Assembly (NCBI GenBank): GCA_039024315.1 | Contig: JBCCQN010000001.1 | Location: 62,001-126,000 of the forward strand | Direction of reading: 5' to 3' | From: JBCAWW01 sp039024315 | GTDB lineage: Bacteria > Bacteroidota > Bacteroidia > J057 | Length of the DNA stretch: 64,000 nucleotides | In this document: positions 9,035-17,068 of the stretch, piece after piece | Layout: every line of letters starts with the position of its first letter | How positions within the stretch are numbered: the first letter of the stretch is position 1 | Position numbers and translations under genes: made by a program | The notes under the pieces: generated by a model | What the model was told of the DNA's origin: nothing | Databases searched by the model: none | The model's input: only the letters and a program-made list of their open reading frames with translations

Positions 9035-9739
9035 TTAATTATCCAAAAATTCGTAGCGTCCCATGACCATGGTAGTTTGATCCATGTACTGCATAAATTC
9101 TCCTGCAATTGGCGCTTCCATAAATGGTTGTAAGGCTGCATCCGAAGTTTCCTTACTGGCCCAATAGACGGCCACTACTTGAGCTCCCGATTCGTCGGCT
9201 CCTGTTAGGCGTTGCAAAAAGCCCGGTCTTTTACCCGTAAATTCCGTTTCTACTCGATGATTTACGGCCTTAAATTTTTCTGGATCAGTGCCCTCATTTA
9301 GGCTGTAAGACATGATTTCAACAAACTGACTTGCCTTGGCTTCGAAGGGATGATCCATCGTATATCTTGCCATTTTCATCGTCGGTCCATCAATCATTTG
9401 GGCATAATCTGCTACTGAAGCATCGCCCATAAACTTGGCCATAGAAGCTTCCGCATCTTTGACGCTTTCCCAAAACACTACTACCACATAATCGCCTTTA
9501 TCATCTATGCCACTTTGGCGTTTGATAAAACCGGGCTGCTGGCTGGTAAAATCATTTTCTACCGCTTTATCAAGCTGAGCAAATTTATTGGGGTCAGCCG
9601 CAGAATCGATGCTGAAGGTGGTAACCTCCATGATGCTATTGTCTAACATTTTTGATTTTCCTTCTTTATTGGTTTCACAGCTAGCAAGGCCTAATAGCAC
9701 TAATAGCAGTAAAACATATGGGTGAAACTTAGTTTTCAT
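9035..9739 (-). CDS. Lipoprotein with two tandem ABM-like (dimeric alpha/beta barrel) domains
   Basis: A 234-residue lipoprotein (signal LLGLASC) with two copies of one domain. The first spans about 38-125 (VTTFSIDSAADPNKFAQLDK, FTSQQPGFIKRQSG, VVVVFWES); the second spans about 138-232 (VEIMSYSLNEGTDPEKFKAV, FTGKRPGFLQRLTG, VVAVYWAS). The pattern fits the antibiotic-biosynthesis-monooxygenase/EthD ferredoxin-like fold. That fold normally acts as a dimer, so a tandem duplication would give a self-contained pseudo-dimer. Its export as a lipoprotein is unusual for this fold, which is mostly cytoplasmic. Enzymatic activity is not demonstrated by any motif. An AraC-family gene lies 252 bases upstream on the same strand. 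Confidence 0.78.
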   Translation of the reverse strand: MKTKFHPYVLLLLVLLGLASCETNKEGKSKMLDNSIMEVTTFSIDSAADPNKFAQLDKAVENDFTSQQPGFIKRQSGIDDKGDYVVVVFWESVKDAEASMAKFMGDASVADYAQMIDGPTMKMARYTMDHPFEAKASQFVEIMSYSLNEGTDPEKFKAVNHRVETEFTGKRPGFLQRLTGADESGAQVVAVYWASKETSDAALQPFMEAPIAGEFMQYMDQTTMVMGRYEFLDN

Positions 9740-9862
9740 ATTATTTCTGGATTAATGGTAAAGATTGAACCGAGATAAAAACCAAATCCTATGCTGCCTT
9801 CCACCACTTAAGTTTCGCTCCCCTAGTGTGAGTAAGCATGTGGTAAGGATAAATACCCTAAT

Positions 9863-9876
9863 CATCAAAATTGATG
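9863..9876. promoter_or_regulatory. Small inverted repeat, possible operator
   Basis: CATCAA-AA-TTGATG lies in the 252-base gap between the AraC-type regulator gene and the lipoprotein gene, 124 bases before the lipoprotein start. An operator role is inferred only from position. A second weak hairpin (ACGCTCCA/TGGAGTGT) lies near 9934-9950. Confidence 0.25.
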
Positions 9877-9991
9877 GTTTTGAGTAATGCCTAGGTATTG
9901 TTTTGACGGATCAATACCGCAATACTAAATTTCACGCTCCAATGGAGTGTTATGAAAGTGAGAGAAATAATGGTAAAAGTGTAACCGAGTA

Positions 9992-10873
9992 TTAGGGTCT
10001 TTGCCTAAATTTAAGTGGGGTTAGCCCCGTATTTTTCTTGAAAAACTTGACCATGTTGGAGGGCTCCTCAAATCCGCTCAGGTAGCTAATTTCGTTGATC
10101 GAAAGGGAGGTTGAGATCAAGTGGCGCTTTATCTCGATAGTGACAAAGTCATCAATAAAGGTTTTGACGGTCTTACCGGTTAGCTTCTTGACAATGTCAT
10201 TGAGTAGTTTGTATGAAACGAATAATTGGGAAGCGTAGGCACGAGAACTTCTGGTATTGACATACTCTTTTTCCAATATGGTTTTAAACTGGTTGAAGGT
10301 ATTTAACCAGTGAGGATTTATATGATCGACTGCATGCAAAGCTTTTGCTTTTTCGGCCTTTAGGAGCAAAACCTGAAGGAGGGCTGCTAAAATTTCTGAT
10401 TTGGCAAAATGATTCTTTGATAAATATTCTTTGTGCAGATTCGAGAATAAATCAGTGAAGTTCGCTTCTCTCAATTCCGGCTCTTCGATGAGAGGACTTT
10501 CAATATGATAATTGAACAAACGATTTAATCTAAGGTGGCTCCCTAGATAATAATGTTGATCTACAAATAGGTGGTTAAAGACTATGCCGTATCCTTGAGC
10601 TTTTTGGAGCTCTTGGTTAAAATGATGGACTTGGTTTTTTGCAACAAAGAGGGTGCTTCCCTCTTTGAGTAAATAGGAGTTAAAATCGACAAAATGAGTA
10701 TAAGTATTTTGGGTTACCAGTAATATTAGGAAGAATTTGATTTTGTGAGGGGTATAGGGATCATGCCCTTTAATTTGGTTCAATTTGGTGGTAAGCTGCT
10801 CAAAATCCATTACCTCAATATTGAGGCTTTTGTGTTTGTCAAAATGGATTTCTGGCAGTTCTTTTTTCATCAT
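9992..10873 (-). CDS. AraC-family transcriptional regulator
   Basis: A 293-residue regulator. The N-terminal part (1-170) resembles a cupin-like sensor (LLKEGSTLFVAKNQVHHFN). The C-terminal 100 residues carry the two AraC helix-turn-helix motifs (SRAYASQLFVSYKLLNDIVK; LSINEISYLSGFEEPSNMVK, ending GLTPLKFRQ). The start is at 10873, or three bases later since two Met codons are adjacent. It lies on the same strand as, and upstream of, the lipoprotein/membrane-protein pair at 8635-9739, which it may control. The inducer is unknown. Confidence 0.9.
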   Translation of the reverse strand: MMKKELPEIHFDKHKSLNIEVMDFEQLTTKLNQIKGHDPYTPHKIKFFLILLVTQNTYTHFVDFNSYLLKEGSTLFVAKNQVHHFNQELQKAQGYGIVFNHLFVDQHYYLGSHLRLNRLFNYHIESPLIEEPELREANFTDLFSNLHKEYLSKNHFAKSEILAALLQVLLLKAEKAKALHAVDHINPHWLNTFNQFKTILEKEYVNTRSSRAYASQLFVSYKLLNDIVKKLTGKTVKTFIDDFVTIEIKRHLISTSLSINEISYLSGFEEPSNMVKFFKKNTGLTPLKFRQRP

Positions 10874-10940
10874 CGCTCAAGAAGCAAGGATAAATTAAGG
10901 AAAGAAAGGCAAAAGACCTGATAGCAGAATTTAAAATCAA

Positions 10941-10968
10941 AAAGGCTGCTCAGATCTGAGCAGCCTTT
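10941..10968 (-). terminator. Perfect 28-base palindromic terminator of fbaA
   Basis: AAAGGCTGCTCAGA and its exact reverse complement TCTGAGCAGCCTTT abut with no spacer, so RNA would form a long GC-rich stem with a T-rich tail on the minus strand. It lies 22 bases after the aldolase stop codon. The symmetry could make it bidirectional, but the other side is the start of the AraC gene. Confidence 0.85.
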
Positions 10969-10990
10969 CAATTTTATGCTAAAACTATGC

Positions 10991-12073
10991 TTAGAGTGCT
11001 TGCACTCCAATAGCGTTCAAGTCTTCGAAAGCTTGGATCAAGCGCTTGGTATAAGACTTTTCGCCTTCACGCAACCACTTACGAGGATCGTAAAACTTCT
11101 TGTTTGGCACATCAGCTCCGTCTGGGTTACCGATCTGTCCTTGCAGATAGTCATGGTTTTTGGCTTCATACTCACGAACCCCATTCCAAAAAGCCCACTG
11201 AGTATCCGTGTCGATGTTCATTTTGATCGCACCGTACTCAATCGCTTCGCGGATTTCCGCACGACTAGAACCAGATCCTCCGTGGAATACGAAATTGATC
11301 GGATTAGCAGCAGTATTATACTTTTCCTGCACGTACTCTTGAGAGTTTTTCAAGATGATAGGGGAAAGCTTTACGTTGCCAGGCTTATAAACACCGTGTA
11401 CGTTTCCAAATGCAGCGGCAATGGTAAAACGATTGCTGATCTTGCTAAGGGCTTCGTAAGAGTAAGCTACCTCAGAGGGCTGTGTGTATAGTTTAGAAGA
11501 GTCGATATCAGTATTGTCAACCCCATCTTCTTCACCACCAGTTACTCCCAATTCCATTTCTAGGGTAATACCGATAGCGTTCATGCGGTGGAAGTACTCT
11601 ACGCAAGTACCGACATTTTCTTCTAATTCTTCCTCTGAAAGGTCCAACATATGAGAGCTATATAGCGGACGACCCGTTTCTTCGAAAAACTTCTCGTTAC
11701 CGTCAAGCAATCCGTCCATCCAAGGAAGAAGTTTGCGGGCGCAGTGGTCAGTATGAAGAATGACCGTAACCCCATAAGCTTCCGCTACTGCGTGCACGTG
11801 CTTTGCACCAGAGATACCGCCTATGATGGCAGCTTGTTGGTTTTCATTTGAAAGACCTTTACCTGCGAAATAGGTAGCTCCACCATTCGAAAATTGAATG
11901 ATGATAGGAGAATTCACTTGAGCAGCTGCTTCCAATGCCGCGTTGACGGTGTTTGTGCCGACTACATTTACTGCCGGAAGAGCAAAGTTATGTTCGTTGG
12001 CGAAATTGAGGAGTTCGGTTACTTCATCTCCGTGCAAAACGCCGGGTCTGAAACGTTGTTTGGTTCCAACCAT
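10991..12073 (-). CDS. fbaA: Fructose-bisphosphate aldolase, class II (E. coli FbaA type)
   Basis: A 360-residue cytoplasmic enzyme of glycolysis and gluconeogenesis that reversibly splits fructose 1,6-bisphosphate into glyceraldehyde 3-phosphate and dihydroxyacetone phosphate. Zinc-binding and active-site motifs are intact: VILHTDHCARKLLPW, LEMELGVTGGEEDGVD, FHGGSGSSRAEI and IKMNIDTDTQWAFW. Length and the C-terminal WLREGEKS segment match the class IIA (E. coli) form. It stands alone: a candidate promoter lies about 57-90 bases upstream and a perfect palindromic terminator follows. Confidence 0.97.
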   Translation of the reverse strand: MVGTKQRFRPGVLHGDEVTELLNFANEHNFALPAVNVVGTNTVNAALEAAAQVNSPIIIQFSNGGATYFAGKGLSNENQQAAIIGGISGAKHVHAVAEAYGVTVILHTDHCARKLLPWMDGLLDGNEKFFEETGRPLYSSHMLDLSEEELEENVGTCVEYFHRMNAIGITLEMELGVTGGEEDGVDNTDIDSSKLYTQPSEVAYSYEALSKISNRFTIAAAFGNVHGVYKPGNVKLSPIILKNSQEYVQEKYNTAANPINFVFHGGSGSSRAEIREAIEYGAIKMNIDTDTQWAFWNGVREYEAKNHDYLQGQIGNPDGADVPNKKFYDPRKWLREGEKSYTKRLIQAFEDLNAIGVQAL

Positions 12074-12129
12074 AGTATATGATAATTAATAAGCGATGTT
12101 TTAATGTTTAATTTGCAGCGAATAAGCCA

Positions 12130-12164
12130 CAAAGTTAAGAATTTTCCTAATTCAGGACCCCAAA
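12130..12164 (-). promoter_or_regulatory. Candidate promoter of fbaA
   Basis: On the minus strand TTTG (12161-12164), a 23-base spacer, then TAACTTTG (12130-12137) resembles the Bacteroidota -33/-7 pattern TTTG-N19-21-TAnnTTTG, with a slightly long spacer. It predicts a leader of about 50 bases. Confidence 0.4.
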
Positions 12165-12179
12165 TGCATAGGATTTACT

Positions 12180-13184
12180 TCATGGATCTTCCTGCAATCG
12201 TTGTCGGAGAATTTCGAGATAAAATCTAGCGGGAGAGAATCGATATTCCTCAGCTGCGAGCAGCAACCAAGTTCTGGCTGCGGATAGGTCGCCGAGGGCC
12301 TCACAGGCGAGTCCCATATTGTAGGCTGCTTTGGCGGCAGTCTTGTCTAATTGGGGCAAATTGGCGATAGGAGACCATAATTTGGCCGCTTCTCCCCATT
12401 CGCCCGCCAAGGCTAGATTACCTGCTTTTTCCATATCTAGCGCGATTTTTTCAATGGGACCCATTTTACCCATGTAAATTTTTCGCTCTACTTCAATCTT
12501 GGGAGGAAACAAACTCATCGCGTAGGCCTTGCCACGTTCGGAGATCCAATCGTTTTCAATCTCACTCAGGCTGGGTAGTTTTTGTACAGCCTTATTCGGC
12601 GAATTTCCACCTCCATACATGTTCTCTTGGTAGCGTTCCGTCCAGCGGTCCCAAACTATACTACCATCCCCACTGTAGAGGCGCCACATCGCCTTCACTT
12701 TGATATTGAGCTGTGCTTGCCAATAGCCGCCGCCAATGACTTCGGGATCTTCACTGACTAAGGTGTCATAGTTGATCGTAAGTCCTTCCAAAGCCACGAG
12801 ACCTTGGGCTTTGTATTCAGCACATAAATAAGCAATAGATTCTTGATCTAGTAGGGGTGGGGGAGAGCCCGGATTTCTTGCTAGTTGGAGATGAATGGGC
12901 ACCACCTCTACATCTGGTACCTCGTTCTCGACATGCTTAATAAAGCTTTCTAGTATAAGGATGGAAGGCTGGGCAAATCGATTGGGGATGGCATCATCTC
13001 TTTTGAGACGGGGCGGTTTGCCTTTTGGGTTCCTTAGCGGAGAACGATCAATCAACAACCAATGATTTACAGTATCGGGTATGCTTACCACAGGGATTTG
13101 AGGCACCTGTACTTTTAACTTACTGACGCAGGCTTGACTTAGGAGTAGAAGAAGTAGAGCAAAGATTAAGAGAATGTTTTTCAT
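12180..13184 (-). CDS. DUF6340-like lipoprotein, copy 2
   Basis: A 334-residue lipoprotein (signal peptide, LLSQAC lipobox). It has an N-terminal alpha/beta region (residues 30-225) and a C-terminal TPR-like stretch (YMGKMGPIEKIALDMEKAG; AGEWGEAAKLW; AAYNMGLACEALGDL). It is paralogous to the gene immediately upstream (13206-14204): both share the Y(M/A)GK(M/F)GP block and the AAL/YNM-G-CE-LG helices. The architecture resembles the Bacteroidota DUF6340 family, whose role is unknown. The gap to the copy upstream is 21 bases, so they are co-transcribed. Confidence 0.8.
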   Translation of the reverse strand: MKNILLIFALLLLLLSQACVSKLKVQVPQIPVVSIPDTVNHWLLIDRSPLRNPKGKPPRLKRDDAIPNRFAQPSILILESFIKHVENEVPDVEVVPIHLQLARNPGSPPPLLDQESIAYLCAEYKAQGLVALEGLTINYDTLVSEDPEVIGGGYWQAQLNIKVKAMWRLYSGDGSIVWDRWTERYQENMYGGGNSPNKAVQKLPSLSEIENDWISERGKAYAMSLFPPKIEVERKIYMGKMGPIEKIALDMEKAGNLALAGEWGEAAKLWSPIANLPQLDKTAAKAAYNMGLACEALGDLSAARTWLLLAAEEYRFSPARFYLEILRQRLQEDP

Positions 13185-13205
13185 AAGAACTTTCAGGGCT
13201 CATTT

Positions 13206-14204
13206 TTATTGGAACTCCCTCATTCTATCGCGTAGAAATTCTTGGTAGGGAATAACTTCCTCCAAGCCTTGACTACGAGCAATTTTTACCCAACGGATAG
13301 CAAGTGGCAAGTTGCCTAAATGTTCACAGCCTACAGCCATATTTAGGGCGGCTTTGCCACAAGATTTGCCGTAACCTGTATGGCTAGCTACTGGATTCCA
13401 TAAATTCATGGCGGCTTCCCATTTACCTTCTTTTGCTAGCTCGCCTGCCTTTTTCATATTCATGGCGATTTCATCTGTAGGGCCAAATTTGCCAGCATAA
13501 ATCCGGCGATTGCCTAAAATATGGGTTCTGGCAAGAATCTTGATGATGGTATTGCCAGCACTAGCTGCCATTTGGATCGTGGCCATACGCTTGGTTTTTC
13601 TTCCGTTTTTGTCAGGTCGATTTAGGTTGAAGTTGTTTAGATAAGGTAACTCCTGTAAAAAAATATCCTCAAAAATTACCGAGGCATTTTTGGCATCATA
13701 AACTCGCCAACCAACGGTTAGCTTTCCTTTATTACTAGGCTCAACGCCAAATTCGCGTGGCATATTTTCAAACTCGACCTTAAAATACTCCAAAACCAGC
13801 AACCCGTCTAGACCATTCCTTTTGCACAATTGCTCGACTATTTCCTGCGGGAGCGCAGGGGGAAATGAGTCGGGTAAGGCTCGCCGCAATTGCATTTGAA
13901 TCTTGGTGGTCTCCAGTGAATCCGCGGCAACTGCCTGCATATCAGCTCCCACTATCGCTGCGTAAGAAAAATAGCTCGAATCAATCTGATCATTATACTC
14001 TTTTGGCAATTCAATCTTCAAAAAGGGATTATCATCAGGCTGATTAGGATCAAATCCTTGGCTATGATCCAAAATTCCTAGATGTTTGAGGTGGAAAGGG
14101 AGGGTTACCTCTTGGGGGGAATATAGTTTTAGTTCAAGGGTACTTAGGCAAGCGCTTGCCAAAAAAGCTAGCCCCAAAAGCAGCAAGTAATGTCTCTTTT
14201 TCAT
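13206..14204 (-). CDS. DUF6340-like lipoprotein, copy 1
   Basis: A 332-residue lipoprotein with signal peptide and lipobox (AFLASAC). The domain plan is that of the downstream paralogue: mixed alpha/beta sensor-like region, then TPR-like helices (YAGKFGPTDEIAMNMKKAG; EGKWEAAMNLWNPV; AALNMAVGCEHLGNLPLA). It is the first gene of a two-gene minus-strand operon. Its start lies 67 bases from the start of the divergent gene at 14272, so that gap must hold both promoters. Function is not known; the pair may work as a hetero-oligomer on the periplasmic face of a membrane. Confidence 0.8.
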   Translation of the reverse strand: MKKRHYLLLLGLAFLASACLSTLELKLYSPQEVTLPFHLKHLGILDHSQGFDPNQPDDNPFLKIELPKEYNDQIDSSYFSYAAIVGADMQAVAADSLETTKIQMQLRRALPDSFPPALPQEIVEQLCKRNGLDGLLVLEYFKVEFENMPREFGVEPSNKGKLTVGWRVYDAKNASVIFEDIFLQELPYLNNFNLNRPDKNGRKTKRMATIQMAASAGNTIIKILARTHILGNRRIYAGKFGPTDEIAMNMKKAGELAKEGKWEAAMNLWNPVASHTGYGKSCGKAALNMAVGCEHLGNLPLAIRWVKIARSQGLEEVIPYQEFLRDRMREFQ

Positions 14205-14271
14205 GAAAAATCCATCTAAAGCTTAAGTTACTAATCTTTGTGTATTTTTCGGTGAGGATATCAATGGGGAA

Positions 14272-15846
14272 ATGAATAACAAAAAGGATAAACTGCACGA
14301 GCTCATCCAATCGATGAGTATGTCTGAGAAGCGATCTTTTAAACTCTTTGCCAATCGACATACCATCGGCGACCAAAACAATTACCTGACCTTATTCGAA
14401 ATGATTGAGCAAATGCCGGTCTTTGACCAGGCCGAGCTTGAGCGTTCGCTGCAGGCGGTTGATATGCCCACTCGCCATATCTCATCCGACAAAAATTATC
14501 TTTATAACCTCATTCTCAGAGGACTAAGTGTTTTCAATAGCAATAAGACTACTAGTCTCAAAGTCAAGGAATTATTGCACCAAGCGGAAATCCTCTACGA
14601 GAAGGGACTCTTTGAGCAGGTTCTTGGTCTGCTCAAAAAAGCCAAAAGCAATGCCTTACGCTATGAGTTGTACCCACTCTTTATCGAAATCTCTTTTTGG
14701 GAACGTAAAACCAAAGGCAAGCTGGGAGATATTCGCGGCGTAAAACAGGCACTTGAAGAAGCCATGCATTATATGGCCTTGCTAGACAATATGCAGGCCT
14801 ATATGAAGCTCTACTATGATATTTCTGACCTTCGCCGTTCGGTCAGTAAAGCCCGTACCCCAAAGACCGAGGAAAAGCTAGCTGCCTTTATTCAGCATCC
14901 CTTCTTGCAGCGAGACGATATCCCGATGTCTTTTCAGGCCAAGCTCAACTATCGTCGGATCTATGCCATGTATTACTACTTAGTGGACGACGAAGAAAAT
15001 GAGATGAAGACCAATGAGGCGCTCTTATCTTTGATGGATTCGCGCGATGATTATGCGACTGAGTTTCCCGGTGAATATATCACGGTATCGAGCCGACTCT
15101 TGATTTTGAAACGGCATAAGTCAGAGGTCGAATTTCAAAAGACGCTGGATGATTTTAGGCGCTTCCCCTTTGAGAAGATGAAAAAGAAGCGTAATAGCGT
15201 GATTGCGCAGGTGGAAATTGATAGTACGGCCACGGAAATGTCGCGTTTATTGGAAAGAGGGCGAATCAAGGAGTCGCAAGTCATGCTCAACAGTATGCGA
15301 GAACTGGCCCATAAGTACAGAAGTAGGATGAGCCGCTCCCAAAAGCTGTCTTATCATTATATGTACACCTATTCCTATCTGGCGGCTGGGGAGTATCGTA
15401 CGGCTCTTAAGGAAGTCAATTATCTACTCAACGAATTTGACGCTAGTGTTCGGCCTCAAATGTATAGCTTTGCACGCATGCTCAATATGGTGATTCACGC
15501 TGAGCTCGGAAATCTGACGGTGCTTAAATACGAAGCTGACTCGACCGCTCGCTTCCTCAAAAAACGGGGCAAAATGCACCGTTTGGAAACCATTTTGATT
15601 CGTATGTTTAGACGTTTGGCTCGATCTTCCATGGCCACCGTGGACGTGCGCGTAAAACGTAAAATTCTCCGTTCCTTCCGCGCTGAATTGGAAGAGATCT
15701 ACTCTGACGAATACGAAAAGAAGACCCTGATTTTCTTTGATTTCAGGGCTTGGCTAGATAGCAAAATTAATAACATCAGCTTTGCTGAGGCCAAAATGGT
15801 ATTGCTGCTCAATGAGATTGAAGAAGTGGAGGCAGAGCCCATTTAA
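14272..15846 (+). CDS. Helical-repeat protein of unknown function
   Basis: A 524-residue cytoplasmic protein with no signal peptide. It is almost wholly alpha-helical with TPR-like spacing (LLHQAEILYEKGLFEQVLGL, LKKAKSNALRYELYPLFIEI, YHYMYTYSYLAAGEYRTALK) and is very rich in Lys, Arg and Glu. The start MNNKKDKLHELIQSMSMSEK looks like a coiled-coil or docking segment. I do not recognise a named family, though helical solenoids of this kind occur next to stress or cell-envelope genes in Bacteroidota. It is transcribed alone, convergent with the O-acetylation pair; two inverted palindrome copies fill the 100-base gap downstream. Confidence 0.85.
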   Translation: MNNKKDKLHELIQSMSMSEKRSFKLFANRHTIGDQNNYLTLFEMIEQMPVFDQAELERSLQAVDMPTRHISSDKNYLYNLILRGLSVFNSNKTTSLKVKELLHQAEILYEKGLFEQVLGLLKKAKSNALRYELYPLFIEISFWERKTKGKLGDIRGVKQALEEAMHYMALLDNMQAYMKLYYDISDLRRSVSKARTPKTEEKLAAFIQHPFLQRDDIPMSFQAKLNYRRIYAMYYYLVDDEENEMKTNEALLSLMDSRDDYATEFPGEYITVSSRLLILKRHKSEVEFQKTLDDFRRFPFEKMKKKRNSVIAQVEIDSTATEMSRLLERGRIKESQVMLNSMRELAHKYRSRMSRSQKLSYHYMYTYSYLAAGEYRTALKEVNYLLNEFDASVRPQMYSFARMLNMVIHAELGNLTVLKYEADSTARFLKKRGKMHRLETILIRMFRRLARSSMATVDVRVKRKILRSFRAELEEIYSDEYEKKTLIFFDFRAWLDSKINNISFAEAKMVLLLNEIEEVEAEPI

Positions 15847-15860
15847 GCTTGGTTTTTTGC

Positions 15861-15880
15861 CTGCTGCGCAGAACGATTGT
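15861..15880 (+). repeat. Dispersed palindrome copy, CTGC type
   Basis: CTGC-TGC-GCAG followed by AACGATTGT. It begins 14 bases after the stop codon of the plus-strand gene, in sense orientation. Confidence 0.75.
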
Positions 15881-15914
15881 CCCTATTGGCCTAATTTGAT
15901 AGGCTGATCGACCC

Positions 15915-15932
15915 AAGCGTTCCGCGCAGCGG
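15915..15932 (-). repeat. Dispersed palindrome copy, CCGC type
   Basis: On the minus strand: CCGC-TGC-GCGG followed by AACGCTT. It begins 14 bases past the stop of the minus-strand gene ending at 15947, mirroring the copy at 15861, so each convergent gene ends in its own sense copy. Confidence 0.8.
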
Positions 15933-15946
15933 CAGCCATAAAAAAA

Positions 15947-17068
15947 TCAGTCAAAACGCAACAAATTGCCCAGATGCTCCTCTAACATGATCACCACCAC
16001 TGCTTCTGGTTTGACTTGGTTGACGATAGCCTGATTGCTGGCATAACGCCATTGATCCCATAAAAAGTAGGACTCTGTAAAATGCTCGCTGAGAGTAAGG
16101 ATCAGCTGCGTGCTAAAACTATCCCGAATGAATAATAATCTAGGGCCCTTGGCTTTGGGATGTTGGAAGCCCATAAAATATTGGTCTGCAAAAATAAAGT
16201 CAGTCGGCACACCCACTTGATAAGGCATGTGGGCTCTCGCCCTCAAAGGGTATTGAGGGATCAGACGGACGGCCTCTTCCTCATATTGCTCTGACATGCC
16301 CAACATTCTGGCAAGGTTACGGCCCTTGTCTTTAAAGCTAGATAGCTCAAAATCCTTGATAGGGTGAGGGCTCTCTGTAGAGGGAAAACTACCTGCAATC
16401 TTGTGCAGGATAAATTGGTAGGCCTCAAAGGCGCCACGGTCATTCCAATGGGTATCGGTTTTGTCGTAAAGGCGGCCTTTGGGTTTAGCCTGTCTCAAAG
16501 CCTCTCTCAGATAATAGGCTTGGGCTCCTTCCAGTTCATTGACTACACCTACCACCTGCTCGGCTTGTGTTTTGCCTTGCCCAGCTTGGAAATAAGGGGG
16601 TAAATACTCCGGATACACTTGGACCTTATTGGGGATGATGTATAGTTGGAAAGCTGCTCCCAATTGCTGATAATTAGTGATTCTTTGTTGGAGCTTCCTG
16701 CGGAGAACGCTCAATTCGTAATCTGAAAAGACTTGCGTTTGGCGAAACTGGGCAATAGGTTTTTCGGCGTGAAATAACCAGTCTTCTTGACCCATGATCA
16801 CTTTTTGTGGCTGTGGGGAAAGTTTTTTGAGGTCTGGATTGAGTTGATGATAAGCTCCGCTCAAGACTTCTTGGCCCCCAAAATTGGCTGCCCACCACTG
16901 ATCTATTTTGGCAGGGGCTGGGTCCAGAAACTCCCAATTGATTTCGGGGAATGCCTGTCCCGAGGGAGACGTTCCGGGACGGAAAAAAAATCCTAGCCAA
17001 GCAAATCCTAAAAAGCAGACAAAGCCGCCAAGGGTCAGATAGCGCGCGATATGTGAAGGGCGACTCAA
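15947..17068 (-). CDS. AlgJ/AlgX-like SGNH-fold O-acetyltransferase partner
   Basis: A 373-residue protein with an N-terminal membrane anchor (about 8-29, YLTLGGFVCFLGFAWLGFFF). The extracytoplasmic domain carries the AlgJ/AlgX-type SGNH motifs: DTHWNDRGAFEAYQ (the Asp-x-His pair) and LFIRDSFSTQ (the nucleophile Ser). Such proteins transfer acetyl groups to exported polysaccharide after a membrane MBOAT protein passes them across. Its start overlaps the end of the MBOAT gene by four bases, so the two are translationally coupled. The acceptor polymer is not encoded nearby. An imperfect palindrome-like word lies at 16693-16711. Confidence 0.88.
   Translation of the reverse strand: MSRPSHIARYLTLGGFVCFLGFAWLGFFFRPGTSPSGQAFPEINWEFLDPAPAKIDQWWAANFGGQEVLSGAYHQLNPDLKKLSPQPQKVIMGQEDWLFHAEKPIAQFRQTQVFSDYELSVLRRKLQQRITNYQQLGAAFQLYIIPNKVQVYPEYLPPYFQAGQGKTQAEQVVGVVNELEGAQAYYLREALRQAKPKGRLYDKTDTHWNDRGAFEAYQFILHKIAGSFPSTESPHPIKDFELSSFKDKGRNLARMLGMSEQYEEEAVRLIPQYPLRARAHMPYQVGVPTDFIFADQYFMGFQHPKAKGPRLLFIRDSFSTQLILTLSEHFTESYFLWDQWRYASNQAIVNQVKPEAVVVIMLEEHLGNLLRFD

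Noticed and set aside
10941..10968. 28-base perfect palindrome as a regulator operator
   Set aside because: Its place just after the aldolase stop and the T-rich sequence on the minus strand fit a terminator better.
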